Part shown: positions 22,495 through 30,419 of the stretch, one piece after another
How the letters are laid out: each line of letters opens with the position of its first letter
How positions within the stretch are numbered: position 1 is the first letter of the stretch
NCBI RefSeq assembly: GCF_030268085.1
Contig: NZ_BSDE01000003.1
Span: forward strand, 620,001 to 684,000
Source of the DNA: Geothrix limicola
GTDB taxonomy: Bacteria; Acidobacteriota; Holophagae; Holophagales; Holophagaceae
Length of the DNA stretch: 64,000 nucleotides
Reading direction: 5' to 3'
Translations under genes and position numbers: made by a program
The notes under the pieces: generated by a model
Database searches by the model: none
What the model was told of the DNA's origin: nothing
Seen by the model: only the letters and a program-made list of their open reading frames with translations

Positions 22495-23694
22495 ATGGAT
22501 TCCATCGCCATGACCCGGCAGATGCTCGACGGCGACAAGATGATCGTCAACATGGGGCCCTCGCACCCCACTACCCACGGCACGCTGCGCATCGTGCTCG
22601 AGCTGCAGGGTGAAACGATCACGAAGGCGACGCCCGAGATGGGCTACCTCCACCGCGGCGTGGAGAAGCTCGGCGAGAACCTGAGCTACCAGCAGTTCAT
22701 CCCGCTCACGGACCGCCTGAACTACTGCAGCGCCATCATGAACAACGTGGGCTACGCCTGCGCCGTGGAAAAGCTCCTGGGCATCCAGGTGCCCAAGCGG
22801 GCCCAGCAGATCCGCGTGCTCGTCTCCGAGCTGGCCCGCATCGCCGATCACCTCGTGTGCGTGGGTGTGAACGCTGTGGACATCGGGGCCTTCACGGCCT
22901 TCCTCTACCTCTTCCGCCAGCGCGAGATCGTCTACGACCTCTTCGAGATGGCCGCGGGCCAGCGCCTGCACACCAGCTTCACCCGCATCGGCGGCCTCTT
23001 CCGCGACATCCCCGAGGGCTTTGTGCCCCTCACCGAGCGCTTCCTCGTGGAATGCGGCGAGAGCATCGACGAGCTGGAGAAGCTGCTCACGCGCAACCCC
23101 ATCTGGCACGACCGCACCAAGGGCATCGGCGCCATCAGCGCCGAGGACGCCGTGAACTGGGGCTACACGGGCCCCTGCCTCCGCGCCGCCGGTGTGCCCC
23201 AGGATCTTCGTAAGGCCCAGCCCTACCTCGGCTACGAGACCTACGACTTCGACATCCCCATCGGCACCACGGGCGATGTGTTCGACCGCTACCTGGTGCG
23301 CGTCGAGGAGATGCGCCAGAGCCTGCGCATCATCCGCCAGGTGCTGGACCGACTCGAACCCGGCCCCGTCATGGTGGACGATCCGAAGGTCGCGTTGCCG
23401 CCCAAGGAGAAGGTCTACACCCGGATGGAAAGCCTCATCCACCACTTCAAGCTCATCATGCACGGCATGGACATGCCCGTGGGCGAGGTCTACAGCGCCA
23501 CCGAAGCCGCCAACGGCGAGCTGGGCTTCTACCTCGTCAGCGATGGCGGCAAGAACCCCTACCGCATCCGCGTCCGTCCCCCCTGCCTGCCCATCTTCAG
23601 CAGCTTCGAGGATCAGGTGAAGGGCGGGCTGATTGCCGATGCCGTCGCCGTCCTCGGCGCGATGAACATTATTGCGGGTGAGCTCGATCGTTGA
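22495..23694 (+). CDS. nuoD: NADH-quinone oxidoreductase subunit D
   Basis: About 399 residues. ATG at 22495 is preferred over 22489 because it is 8 nt from AGGAGG. Quinone-site landmarks are GPSHPTTHG (the conserved His of the quinone pocket), EMGYLHRG and the terminal MNIIAGELDR-type ending that closes the quinone chamber in this family. The last 30 nt are duplicated, with six substitutions, about 160 nt downstream, and a 17-bp inverted repeat embraces the stop codon. nuoE does not follow directly, so the operon is interrupted here. Confidence 0.96.
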   Translation: MDSIAMTRQMLDGDKMIVNMGPSHPTTHGTLRIVLELQGETITKATPEMGYLHRGVEKLGENLSYQQFIPLTDRLNYCSAIMNNVGYACAVEKLLGIQVPKRAQQIRVLVSELARIADHLVCVGVNAVDIGAFTAFLYLFRQREIVYDLFEMAAGQRLHTSFTRIGGLFRDIPEGFVPLTERFLVECGESIDELEKLLTRNPIWHDRTKGIGAISAEDAVNWGYTGPCLRAAGVPQDLRKAQPYLGYETYDFDIPIGTTGDVFDRYLVRVEEMRQSLRIIRQVLDRLEPGPVMVDDPKVALPPKEKVYTRMESLIHHFKLIMHGMDMPVGEVYSATEAANGELGFYLVSDGGKNPYRIRVRPPCLPIFSSFEDQVKGGLIADAVAVLGAMNIIAGELDR

Positions 23695-23711
23695 CGCGCC
23701 GAGGACGGCGA
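23645..23711. repeat. 17-bp inverted repeat enclosing the nuoD 3' end
   Basis: Positions 23645-23661 are a perfect reverse complement of 23695-23711; the 33-nt loop holds the last codons and stop of nuoD. No T-run follows, so it is not an ordinary terminator. It looks like one end of an inserted or rearranged segment. A second hairpin, GCGGGC-GAA-GCCCGC, follows at 23712-23726. Confidence 0.7.
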
Positions 23712-23750
23712 GCGGGCGAAGCCCGCAGCCGGTCTGGGTGCCATGAGGCC

Positions 23751-23765
23751 GAAGCAGGAGCGAAG
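23751..23765. repeat. Copy of a dispersed repeat also found at 17798-17812
   Basis: The 15-mer GAAGCAGGAGCGAAG occurs here on the plus strand and at 17798-17812 on the minus strand. With flanks (ATGAG, three variable bases, then the 15-mer) the match is 20 of 23. Both are short linker regions between genes, suggesting a repeat family in this genome. Confidence 0.5.
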
Positions 23766-23823
23766 GTCGACCGCCCGCGTAGCGCGTGACCCCGAAGGGG
23801 CGAGGCCCGGGATGGGCCGAGTC

Positions 23824-23853
23824 AGCATCATTGCCGGTGAACTCGATTGCTGA
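23824..23853 (+). repeat. Second, diverged copy of the last ten codons of nuoD
   Basis: The 30 nt here match 23665-23694 at 24 positions. Reading frame and stop are kept, and the translation differs only at the first residue (Asn to Ser) and the last (Arg to Cys). Most changes are silent transitions, as if both copies had once been under protein-coding selection. It is not part of any intact gene. Confidence 0.65.
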
Positions 23854-24009
23854 GGTTCCAGTCTGAGGGCGATCAGCCCCGTGAACGGTGGGCGAAAACA
23901 TCATCGTTTGCTAGTCTCGACCCCCATGGCTCATACTCCCCTCAACCCTTGTTGGGCCCGCGGGTCTCAAGGAATGGACGTCACCTTCAACGCTTGTTTC
24001 GGGGGCCTC

Positions 24010-24513
24010 ATGGCGATTCCCATGAAGTTGCGTACGGTGTCCGGGGGCTGTTCCCTGGTCTGTCTCTCGGCGGTCTTCCCGATGCCGCTAGCGGGAGGGG
24101 TTTTCCCCGAGGCCGCTAGCTCGAAGGCGTTCGCACAACCGGGGGCTGCCGCGCGCACCCTGGTGCTTGCCTCACCCCCAAAGACCCTGTTTCCGAAACT
24201 CATCGAGCTGCTGTTGGACCGGGATTACATCATTCTTTCGGCCAACCAGGATCTGGGTTTGATCAGCTTCCGCCATCAAAAGGAAGACAAATCTATCCGG
24301 AGTCGTCGCCACGTCAATGTGGTGGAGGGAACCCTCCTGCTCCAGGACGCTTCCCCCACTTCGGCGCGCGTTCGGGTCAAGCTGACCCAGAGCTGGCAGG
24401 AGAGCAGTTTCAACACTCACCATGAAACAGGGGTTCAAGCGGATGCAGACCCAGGCTACTACCAGAGCTTCTTCAAAATGCTTGAGGATACCTTTCCGGT
24501 CGTGAAGCCATAG
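24010..24513 (+). CDS. Hypothetical exported protein inside the split nuo locus
   Basis: About 167 residues if ATG 24010 is used (MAIPMKLRTVSGGCSLVC, followed by a hydrophobic, signal-like stretch and a probable cleavage near Ala-Ala-Ser). In-frame starts further upstream at 23926 and 23974 are possible. The C-terminal 110 residues look like a small alpha/beta domain (LFPKLIELLLDRDYII... to FFKMLEDTFP). I recognise no family. Base composition is less GC-rich, with more mixed third positions than the nuo genes, and it sits between nuoD and nuoE, so it may have been acquired by insertion. Confidence 0.6.
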   Translation: MAIPMKLRTVSGGCSLVCLSAVFPMPLAGGVFPEAASSKAFAQPGAAARTLVLASPPKTLFPKLIELLLDRDYIILSANQDLGLISFRHQKEDKSIRSRRHVNVVEGTLLLQDASPTSARVRVKLTQSWQESSFNTHHETGVQADADPGYYQSFFKMLEDTFPVVKP

Positions 24514-24572
24514 CGGGGCGTCCTTCCTGATCCATGATCAGACCCCCCGGCACCCATCACAGCCCGGGGCCT

Positions 24573-25064
24573 TCACGCCTTCATCAACGCTTCCAGCTGA
24601 GCCCGGTGGTCGTTGCGCAGGCGCTCCAGGAGGCCGAGCAGGGATTCGCGCTCCTCGGCGCTCAGGCAGCGGTCCACCTGCTGGCAGAGGGCGTTGTGGC
24701 GGCCGTGCATCTTGGCTTCGAGGGCGAGGCCCTTGGCGGTGATCTGTACGCGGCTGCCCCGGCGGTCGGCGGGGTTTTCGCAGCGCTTGACGAGGCCGCG
24801 GGCCTCCAGGCGATTCACCAGGCGGGGCACATCGGCGAAGCGGTAGATCATCCGGCAACGGATTTCCTTCACCAGGTAGCCGTCCTTGGGCCCGCCCTTG
24901 AGGATGCGCAGCACGTTGAACTGCTGGTCGGAGATGCCCTCGGGCTCGTAGAGGCCCTCGTCGAAGAGCCGCGCCACGTATTCCCGGGTGAGCAGCAGGG
25001 CCAGGGCCACCTCGTGGCCGGGTTCGAGGGGCTTGGTGATCTGGAGTTCTTCGCGGATGTGCAT
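24573..25064 (-). CDS. MarR-family transcriptional regulator
   Basis: 163 residues with the winged-helix MarR layout: ISDQQFNVLRILKGGPKDGYLVKEI, then the recognition helix around DVPRLVNRLEARGLVKR and the wing CENPADRRGSRVQITAKGL. It is divergent from a yceI-like gene, with a 114-bp shared gap holding symmetrical sequences, so it most likely represses that gene and itself. The ligand is unknown. Related MarR/YceI pairs in other bacteria respond to oxidative or phenolic stress. No Cys suited to a thiol switch is obvious except the two near residues 106 and 136. Confidence 0.9.
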   Translation of the reverse strand: MHIREELQITKPLEPGHEVALALLLTREYVARLFDEGLYEPEGISDQQFNVLRILKGGPKDGYLVKEIRCRMIYRFADVPRLVNRLEARGLVKRCENPADRRGSRVQITAKGLALEAKMHGRHNALCQQVDRCLSAEERESLLGLLERLRNDHRAQLEALMKA

Positions 25065-25096
25065 GGCCGGCTCCTGCTACACCAGGATGACAGAAT

Positions 25097-25165
25097 TGTT
25101 GCAAAAAAGGTGTTGCAACTCGCGAAATGCTGCCTAGACTTTTGAAAAGGTGCTTAGACACCTTT
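25097..25165. promoter_or_regulatory. Divergent MarR/YceI control region
   Basis: Toward yceI, TTGCAA (25113-25118) is followed after 16 nt by TAGACT (25135-25140). Right at the expected start lies a 7-bp inverted repeat, AAAGGTG-CTTAGA-CACCTTT (25146-25165). A direct repeat, TGTTGCAA, occurs at 25097 and 25111. The inverted repeat is the best candidate MarR operator. Confidence 0.5.
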
Positions 25166-25178
25166 CCTTGGAGGTTCC

Positions 25179-25748
25179 ATGCGTCACCCGTTCCGCGCCC
25201 TTTTCGCCGTCCTCGCCCTGGCCGCCCTGCCGGCCCTGGCCCAGGACACCTACAAGATCGACCCCGTCCACAGCGAGATCAGCTTCAAGGTGCGCCACGC
25301 CCTGGCCAAGGTCAGCGGGCGCTTCTCCAAGTTCAGCGGCACCGTCAAGGTGGATGCGAAGGACATCAGCAAGTCCAGCGTCGAAGTCAGCATCGACGCG
25401 GCCAGCATCAGCACGGACAACGAGGCTCGTGACAAGCACCTGAAGGGCCCGGATTTCTTTGATGTGGAGAAGTTCCCCACCATCACCTTCAAGAGCACGG
25501 CGGTGAAGGAAGTGGCCAAGGGCAAGCTGGAGATCACCGGCGACTTCACCCTGCACGGCGTGACCAAGAAGATCACCTTCCCCATCACCAATGCGGGCAC
25601 CCAGGCGGGCATGAAGCCGGGCACCGTGGTGGCGGGCTTCATCGACGGCGCCCTGACCCTCAACCGCAGCGAGTATGGCGTCAAGTACGGTGTGCCCCTG
25701 GTGGGCGAGGAAGTGGCCATCAGCCTGAACATCGAGGCCGGCAAGTAA
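25179..25748 (+). CDS. YceI-family periplasmic lipid-binding protein
   Basis: 189 residues. A Sec signal peptide covers residues 1-22 (LFAVLALAALPALAQ), then a single YceI lipocalin-like barrel: DTYKIDPVHSEISFKVRH, ISTDNEARDKHLKGPDFFD and LTLHGVTKKI-like strands, ending GEEVAISLNIEAGK. Members bind long polyisoprenoid lipids in the periplasm; some are stress-induced. GAGG ribosome site upstream of ATG 25179. Regulated most probably by the divergent MarR protein. Confidence 0.93.
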   Translation: MRHPFRALFAVLALAALPALAQDTYKIDPVHSEISFKVRHALAKVSGRFSKFSGTVKVDAKDISKSSVEVSIDAASISTDNEARDKHLKGPDFFDVEKFPTITFKSTAVKEVAKGKLEITGDFTLHGVTKKITFPITNAGTQAGMKPGTVVAGFIDGALTLNRSEYGVKYGVPLVGEEVAISLNIEAGK

Positions 25749-26124
25749 GCACGGCATCCCAGGCAAAGCCTGTCGTGACGGGGGGCACCGGGCTCGAGTG
25801 CCTAACAAAACCCCGACGGGGCCGCGATGAAGCCAGGCAGGATGCACCGCAAGGAAGGGCCCGCAGGGCAACGTGGTTCGTTGTTCAAGGGACCTGACAC
25901 CGCGGGGCGCCTGCCTGGCTTCATCCCTATGGGCGAGGGCCGGCGGGCGTCACGATGCAGCGTCACGCTCGTCGCGCGTAGTACCCGCTACGCTTCGACT
26001 CGCGTTCCTCGCCTCGCTCGCCCGGCGTCCCTCGCGCGGCCCCGTGGGGGTTTCGTTAGGTACTCTTAAACCCGGCGCCCCCCCGCCTTTTCGAGATAAA
26101 CTGGCCCTTCATGCGAGCGCGCCC
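25749..26124. other. 376-bp intergenic stretch between yceI and nuoE
   Basis: Almost all of it is the 270-bp inverted-repeat element at 25796-26065. The last 60 bp presumably hold the nuoE promoter. No protein-coding gene is supported: the plus-strand frame that runs into nuoE from 25873 has no ribosome site and an Arg/Ser/Pro composition typical of chance open frames. Confidence 0.6.
25796..26065. repeat. 270-bp element with 31-bp terminal inverted repeats and an inner 16-bp inverted repeat
   Basis: The left end (25796-25826) and the reverse complement of the right end (26035-26065) match at 28 of 31 positions. Starting at the last base of the left arm, 25826-25841 pairs perfectly (16 bp) with 25910-25925. 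The outer arms read GAGTGCCTAACAAAAC... at the edge. There is no transposase. It could be a MITE-like non-autonomous element or a large structured RNA; a target-site duplication is not evident. Confidence 0.7.
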
Positions 26125-26700
26125 ATGAACCATCCCCAGTCCCCCGAAACCTCCAACGAACCCCTGGCCCCGGGCCAGCGGCTGCCCGAATCCGAGCGGA
26201 AGGAGCTCAGCCCCGAGGCCATCGCCGAGATCCACGCGATCATGGCGAAGTACCCGGACAAGCTCGCGGCCACGCTGCCGGCCCTGCACATCGCCCAGCG
26301 CGAATTCGGCTTCGTGAGCCTGTCGGCCATGAAGGCCGTGGCCAAGGCCATCGGCATTCCCGAAGGGCACGTCTTCGGCGTGGCGACCTTCTACACGATG
26401 TATCAGAAGGCGCCCGTGGGTAAGTACCACTTCTCGGTGTGCACCAACATCAGCTGCGCGCTGCGTGGCGCGGCCCAGCTGCTGGAGAAGGTCTGCGAAA
26501 AGACCGGCGTGCGTCCCGGCGAAGGCCCCAGTCCCGACGGCATGTGGAGCGTCGAGGAAGTGGAATGCCTGGCCGGCTGCGGCGTGGCGCCCTGCATCCA
26601 GGTGAACCACGACGTCTATGACGAGCTGGTGGACGAACAGAAGCTCATCGATGTGATGGAAGCCTGCAAGCGCGGCGAGTATCGGCCTTGGGCCCAGTGA
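26125..26700 (+). CDS. nuoE: NADH-quinone oxidoreductase subunit E
   Basis: 191 residues from ATG 26125. The thioredoxin-like [2Fe-2S] (N1a) domain has the four Cys in SVCTNISCALRG (C-x4-C) and ECLAGCGVAP (C-x3-C). The upstream helical part contains FGVATFYTMYQKAPVGKY, typical of NuoE. The first 25 residues are a Pro/Glu-rich extension. It begins the second nuo block, separated from nuoD by about 2.4 kb, and is followed by nuoF after 13 nt. Confidence 0.96.
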   Translation: MNHPQSPETSNEPLAPGQRLPESERKELSPEAIAEIHAIMAKYPDKLAATLPALHIAQREFGFVSLSAMKAVAKAIGIPEGHVFGVATFYTMYQKAPVGKYHFSVCTNISCALRGAAQLLEKVCEKTGVRPGEGPSPDGMWSVEEVECLAGCGVAPCIQVNHDVYDELVDEQKLIDVMEACKRGEYRPWAQ

Positions 26701-26713
26701 GCGGAGACGAGAC

Positions 26714-28084
26714 ATGGTAGCCATCCGCACCAAGCGCGATCCCCACACCTACACCTTCCCCGGTTTCGGTTCCGAGAAGTTCCCGAACCTGATGCTTCGC
26801 GGCGCGGGCGATCTGGACAACTGGAACCTGAAGGTCTACGAGCAACAGCACGAAGGCTACGTGGCCATGAAGAAGGCTCTGAAGATGGAGCCGGTGGCCG
26901 TGACCGAGGAGGTCAAGACCTCGGGCATCCGCGGCCGCGGCGGTGCGGGCTTCCCCGCGGGCCTGAAGTGGTCCTTCATGCCCAAGGACACGCCAGAGCG
27001 GAAGTTCACGCGCTACCTGGTCTGTAACGGTGACGAAGGCGAACCCGGCACCTTCAAGGATCGCGTCATCCTCGAATACAACCCGCACCAGCTCATCGAA
27101 GGCATGATCATCGGCGGCTGGGCCATGCAGTGCCAGACGGGCTACGTTTACATCCGCGGCGAATTCCTCTGGCTCATCGAGAAGCTCGAGGCGGCCATCG
27201 AACAGGCGCGCGAGGCCGGCTATCTCGGCAAGAACATCCTCGGCACGGGCTGGGATTACGACATCATCGTGCACCGCGGCGCCGGCGCCTACATCTGCGG
27301 CGAGGAGACGGCCCTGCTGAACTCGCTGGAAGGTCGCCGCGGCGAACCGCGCGTGAAGCCGCCCTTCCCGGCCGCCAAGGGCGCCTTCGGCCAGCCCACC
27401 ACCATCAACAACGTGGAGACCCTCGCGGCCGTGCCGCCGATCCTCCGCATGGGCGGCGCCGAGTACGCCAAGATCGGCACGCCCAAGAACACGGGCACGC
27501 GCATCTTCGGCGTCAGCGGCCACGTGAAGCGCCCCGGCATCTACGAGCTGCCCCTGGGCACGCCCATGAATTTCCTCGTGGAAGAACTGGCGGGCGGGTC
27601 GAGCACCGGCAAGAAGATCAAGGCCATCATCCCCGGCGGCGCCAGCGCGCCCATGTTCGACGACAAGGACTTCGACTGCCCGCTGGACTTCGACACCGTG
27701 AAGGCCCGCGGCTCCATGGCCGGTTCCGGTGGTCTCATCGTCATGGACGAGGACACGTGCATGGTGCAGGCGACCCTGCGCCTCATCAAGTTCTACGCCC
27801 ATGAAAGCTGCGGCCAGTGCACGCCCTGCCGCGAAGGCTGCAACTGGCTGGAGATGATCCTCTATCGCATCGAGCACGGCGAAGGAAAGATGGAGGACCT
27901 CGACCTCATCGCCAGCCTCACGCCGCGCATCGGCCTGCGCACGCTCTGCCCCCTGGGCGATGCGGCCTGCGGGCCCATGGATTCGGCCCTGCAGAAGTTC
28001 CGCCACGAGTTCGAACACCACATCACGCACAAGACCTGCTACAGCCAGGGTCCGCGGCTCCTGGCCAAGGTCGGCGTCCACTGA
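26714..28084 (+). CDS. nuoF: NADH-quinone oxidoreductase subunit F
   Basis: 456 residues. It carries FMN, the NADH site and cluster N3: IRGRGGAGFPAGLKW (NADH/FMN glycine-rich loop), CNGDEGEPGTFKDR, GAGAYICGEETAL, and the cluster ligands ESCGQCTPCREG plus the later Cys in LCPLGDAACG. It takes electrons from NADH into complex I. It is the last nuo gene here: a strong terminator follows and the next gene is convergent, so nuoG and nuoH-N must lie elsewhere. Confidence 0.97.
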   Translation: MVAIRTKRDPHTYTFPGFGSEKFPNLMLRGAGDLDNWNLKVYEQQHEGYVAMKKALKMEPVAVTEEVKTSGIRGRGGAGFPAGLKWSFMPKDTPERKFTRYLVCNGDEGEPGTFKDRVILEYNPHQLIEGMIIGGWAMQCQTGYVYIRGEFLWLIEKLEAAIEQAREAGYLGKNILGTGWDYDIIVHRGAGAYICGEETALLNSLEGRRGEPRVKPPFPAAKGAFGQPTTINNVETLAAVPPILRMGGAEYAKIGTPKNTGTRIFGVSGHVKRPGIYELPLGTPMNFLVEELAGGSSTGKKIKAIIPGGASAPMFDDKDFDCPLDFDTVKARGSMAGSGGLIVMDEDTCMVQATLRLIKFYAHESCGQCTPCREGCNWLEMILYRIEHGEGKMEDLDLIASLTPRIGLRTLCPLGDAACGPMDSALQKFRHEFEHHITHKTCYSQGPRLLAKVGVH

Positions 28085-28105
28085 TCCGGGCCCTTGGTGC
28101 CTAAA

Positions 28106-28133
28106 GAAAACGGGCGCGAAGGCGCCCGTTTTC
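28106..28133. terminator. Bidirectional terminator after nuoF
   Basis: A perfect 12-bp stem (28106-28117 with 28122-28133), GC-rich core GGGCGC/GCGCCC with a GAAG loop and A-tract/T-tract flanks on both sides. It can stop both the nuoEF transcript and the convergent kinase gene transcript. Confidence 0.9.
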
Positions 28134-28148
28134 GTTTCCGATGGACCA

Positions 28149-28904
28149 TCAGTGCAGGGCCGCCGAATCGTGGAGGGAGCCACGCTTGAAGTAGCCCTTG
28201 TCGGGCCAGCGGCGCATGACGAGGCTCAGGCAGGCTTCGGCGATGGGCTCGACGCCCTGGCGCTCGTTGTTGAAGACCGCGTCGTACCACTGGGGCGAGG
28301 TGATGTCCGTGTGCAGGCAGTGACTGAGGAACTTCTCGCGCAGCTTGGACTGGCGGCGCACGAAGGCCTCGGCAGCTTCGAGGGGCATGTCCAGCCGATG
28401 GGCGATGGAGGCGGTCCGGAAACCGAAACTGCCGATCAGGCGGAAGTGGAAGCAGTTCGGACGGTCCTGGCAGACGACGGCGCCACCGCGGCCGATGATG
28501 ATGGCGCAGCCGGCATCGGCGATCTGGAGGAGGTGCCTGACGAGGATGTTGTAGGCCTCGTTGTGGGTGTGGTAACCGAAGGGGTCCATCAGCAGGTCCT
28601 GGGCGTGGCTTTCATCCCCCAGGTGAGTGAGGAGGTGGCGGGACACCATCTCGTCGGCGACGACCTTGTCCACGAGGGCCTTGTCATAGATGTTCCAGAG
28701 CTGGCCCGTGCAGTCTTCCAGCAGCACCTTGAGCCGCTCGGCCAGGGGATAGCCTTCGCACCCGTACTGTCGGGCGATGGTGAGGGTGGGATGGAGGGGC
28801 GTCCGCGGATGGGTCTGGGCGAAGCGTTCCCGCACCCGGATCCAGGCGGATTCGCGCTGCTCGATGCTCGGAATCAGGGATCCGTAGGACTTGGACGTAT
28901 TCAT
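28149..28904 (-). CDS. Cytidylate kinase-like (AAA_26/Cytidylate_kin2) protein
   Basis: 251 residues. It resembles the cytidylate kinase-like family: TIARQYGCEGYPLAERLKVLL near residue 42 takes the place of the P-loop (the usual GxxxxGK[ST] is not present), then IIIGRGGAVVCQD and FHFRLIGSFGFRTASIAHRL. Members are found across anaerobes, often beside transport or stress genes; substrates are unknown. It is not the housekeeping Cmk. Monocistronic, convergent with nuoF and ending at the shared terminator. Confidence 0.65.
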   Translation of the reverse strand: MNTSKSYGSLIPSIEQRESAWIRVRERFAQTHPRTPLHPTLTIARQYGCEGYPLAERLKVLLEDCTGQLWNIYDKALVDKVVADEMVSRHLLTHLGDESHAQDLLMDPFGYHTHNEAYNILVRHLLQIADAGCAIIIGRGGAVVCQDRPNCFHFRLIGSFGFRTASIAHRLDMPLEAAEAFVRRQSKLREKFLSHCLHTDITSPQWYDAVFNNERQGVEPIAEACLSLVMRRWPDKGYFKRGSLHDSAALH

Positions 28905-29069
28905 GGAACCTCCGGCTTTTGCAGAGCCCTGGGTGGGAGGACCGTCGTCTGGAACATAGGACCTTCAGGGCGAAAGGCAAGGTCCCTACGCCGCGGTTTT
29001 TGGGGATCACCGGGTCCACCATCCAGGCCGAGGCATGACGCTGCGGCCGCCCGGCTCTAACCTGGAGGC

Positions 29070-30413
29070 ATGCGCACCCTCGTTCTGCTCCTCCTGGCCC
29101 TGTTCCTCCAGGCCCAGGACGCCTTCCTCGTGAAACCCTACCTGCAGCTGGGCGACGCGCCCCGGCCCGCGGCCCTAGAGCGGCTCGACCTGATGTGGCA
29201 CGCCACGGACGCCGAGGCGGCCTGGTCGGTGGAGGTGCGCGGTTCCAAGGGCTGGGTCGCCCAGGCGATCCCCACCTACCGGCGCCTCGATGCGCCGCCC
29301 CTGGCAGCGCACCGCATCTACCGCGCCACGCTCAAGCAGCTCTCGCCGGGGGCGGTGGTTCCCTATCGGGTGCGCTTCAACGGGGCCGTCGTCTTCGAGT
29401 CCGAGGCCCAGGTCCGCAGGCCCGGCGCCCATCGCATGGTCGTGTTCGGCGACGCCGCTTCAGGCAGCCACGAGCAGATCGCCCTCGCGAAGGCCGTTCT
29501 GGCGGCGAAGCCCGACGCGGTTTTCATCACCGGGGACCTGGTCTATGGCCGGGGCCGGGCGGCGGAATACCGCGATCACTTCTTCCCGGTCTACAACAGT
29601 GATGAGACGCCGCTCATGCGCCACGTGCCCTTCCTCGGCGTGCCGGGCAACCACGACGTGCCCTTCAAGGCCTGGCCCGACGCCTCGGCCTACTTCGCCT
29701 ACTGGTCGCAACCCCTCAACGGCCCCGGGCTGAGGCCCGGCGAGGCGGGCGCCGCGCCGGTGAGCGCGGGTGTGCATGACGCCATGGTGGCGGCCGCAGG
29801 CCCGGCCTTCCCACGCATGGCCAGTTTCAGCTTCGACTACGGCAAGGTGCACTGGACCGTGCTGGATTCGAACGTCTATGCCGACTGGGAGAGCCCCAAG
29901 CTGAAAGCCTGGCTGGAGGCGGATCTGAAGGCCGCCCAGGGCGCCGCCTGGCGCATCGTGGCCCTGCACCACCCGCTCTTTCAGAGCGCCCTCAGCCATT
30001 CGGAGGATCAGTGGATGCGCCCCATCAGCCCCATTCTAGAGAAGTACGGCGTGGATCTGGTGCTGGCGGGCCACGTCCACAACTACCAGCGCACGGCGCC
30101 CCTCCGCTTCAAGCCCACCCAGGTGGGTCCCCGCGGCCGGCCCGTGAAGGGTGACTTCACGGTGGACGAGGCCTTCGACGGCCGGACGGTCACCCGCGCC
30201 AAGGGCATCATCCACATCGTCACGGGAGCCGGCGGCGCCGAACTCTACGATCCCTGGCAGACCGACGTGAAGACCAGCTGGCAGCCCTGGACCCGAGCCC
30301 TGGTCTCGGACAAGCATTCCTTCACCGTGCTGGATGTCGATGCGAAGACGCTGAAGCTGCGCCAGCTCGACGCCGAGGGGCGCGAGCTGGATGCGATCAT
30401 GCTGACGAAGTGA
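29070..30413 (+). CDS. Secreted calcineurin-type metallophosphoesterase (purple acid phosphatase-like)
   Basis: 447 residues with an N-terminal signal peptide (TLVLLLLALFLQAQ). A fibronectin-like domain occupies roughly residues 20-120 and is followed by the catalytic domain with all metal motifs: VVFGDAASG, FITGDLVYGRG, GVPGNHDVP, ALHHPLFQS and LAGHVHNYQRT. This two-domain order and the GHVHNYQR motif resemble purple acid phosphatases. It probably hydrolyses phosphoesters in the periplasm or outside the cell. Stop codon only 6 nt from the convergent MFS gene. Confidence 0.87.
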   Translation: MRTLVLLLLALFLQAQDAFLVKPYLQLGDAPRPAALERLDLMWHATDAEAAWSVEVRGSKGWVAQAIPTYRRLDAPPLAAHRIYRATLKQLSPGAVVPYRVRFNGAVVFESEAQVRRPGAHRMVVFGDAASGSHEQIALAKAVLAAKPDAVFITGDLVYGRGRAAEYRDHFFPVYNSDETPLMRHVPFLGVPGNHDVPFKAWPDASAYFAYWSQPLNGPGLRPGEAGAAPVSAGVHDAMVAAAGPAFPRMASFSFDYGKVHWTVLDSNVYADWESPKLKAWLEADLKAAQGAAWRIVALHHPLFQSALSHSEDQWMRPISPILEKYGVDLVLAGHVHNYQRTAPLRFKPTQVGPRGRPVKGDFTVDEAFDGRTVTRAKGIIHIVTGAGGAELYDPWQTDVKTSWQPWTRALVSDKHSFTVLDVDAKTLKLRQLDAEGRELDAIMLTK

Positions 30414-30419
30414 GACGCG

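Noticed and set aside
21301-23904. 867-codon open frame on the minus strand
   Set aside because: It is antisense to nuoA-D, which are certain genes; no domain, no ribosome site, and typical His/Gly/Val-rich shadow composition.
25873-26124. Upstream extension of the nuoE frame
   Set aside because: It runs through the inverted-repeat element, has no ribosome site and no NuoE similarity before 26125.
28149-28904. Housekeeping cytidylate kinase (cmk)
   Set aside because: The P-loop motif and CMP-site pattern are lacking; it fits the kinase-like orphan family instead.
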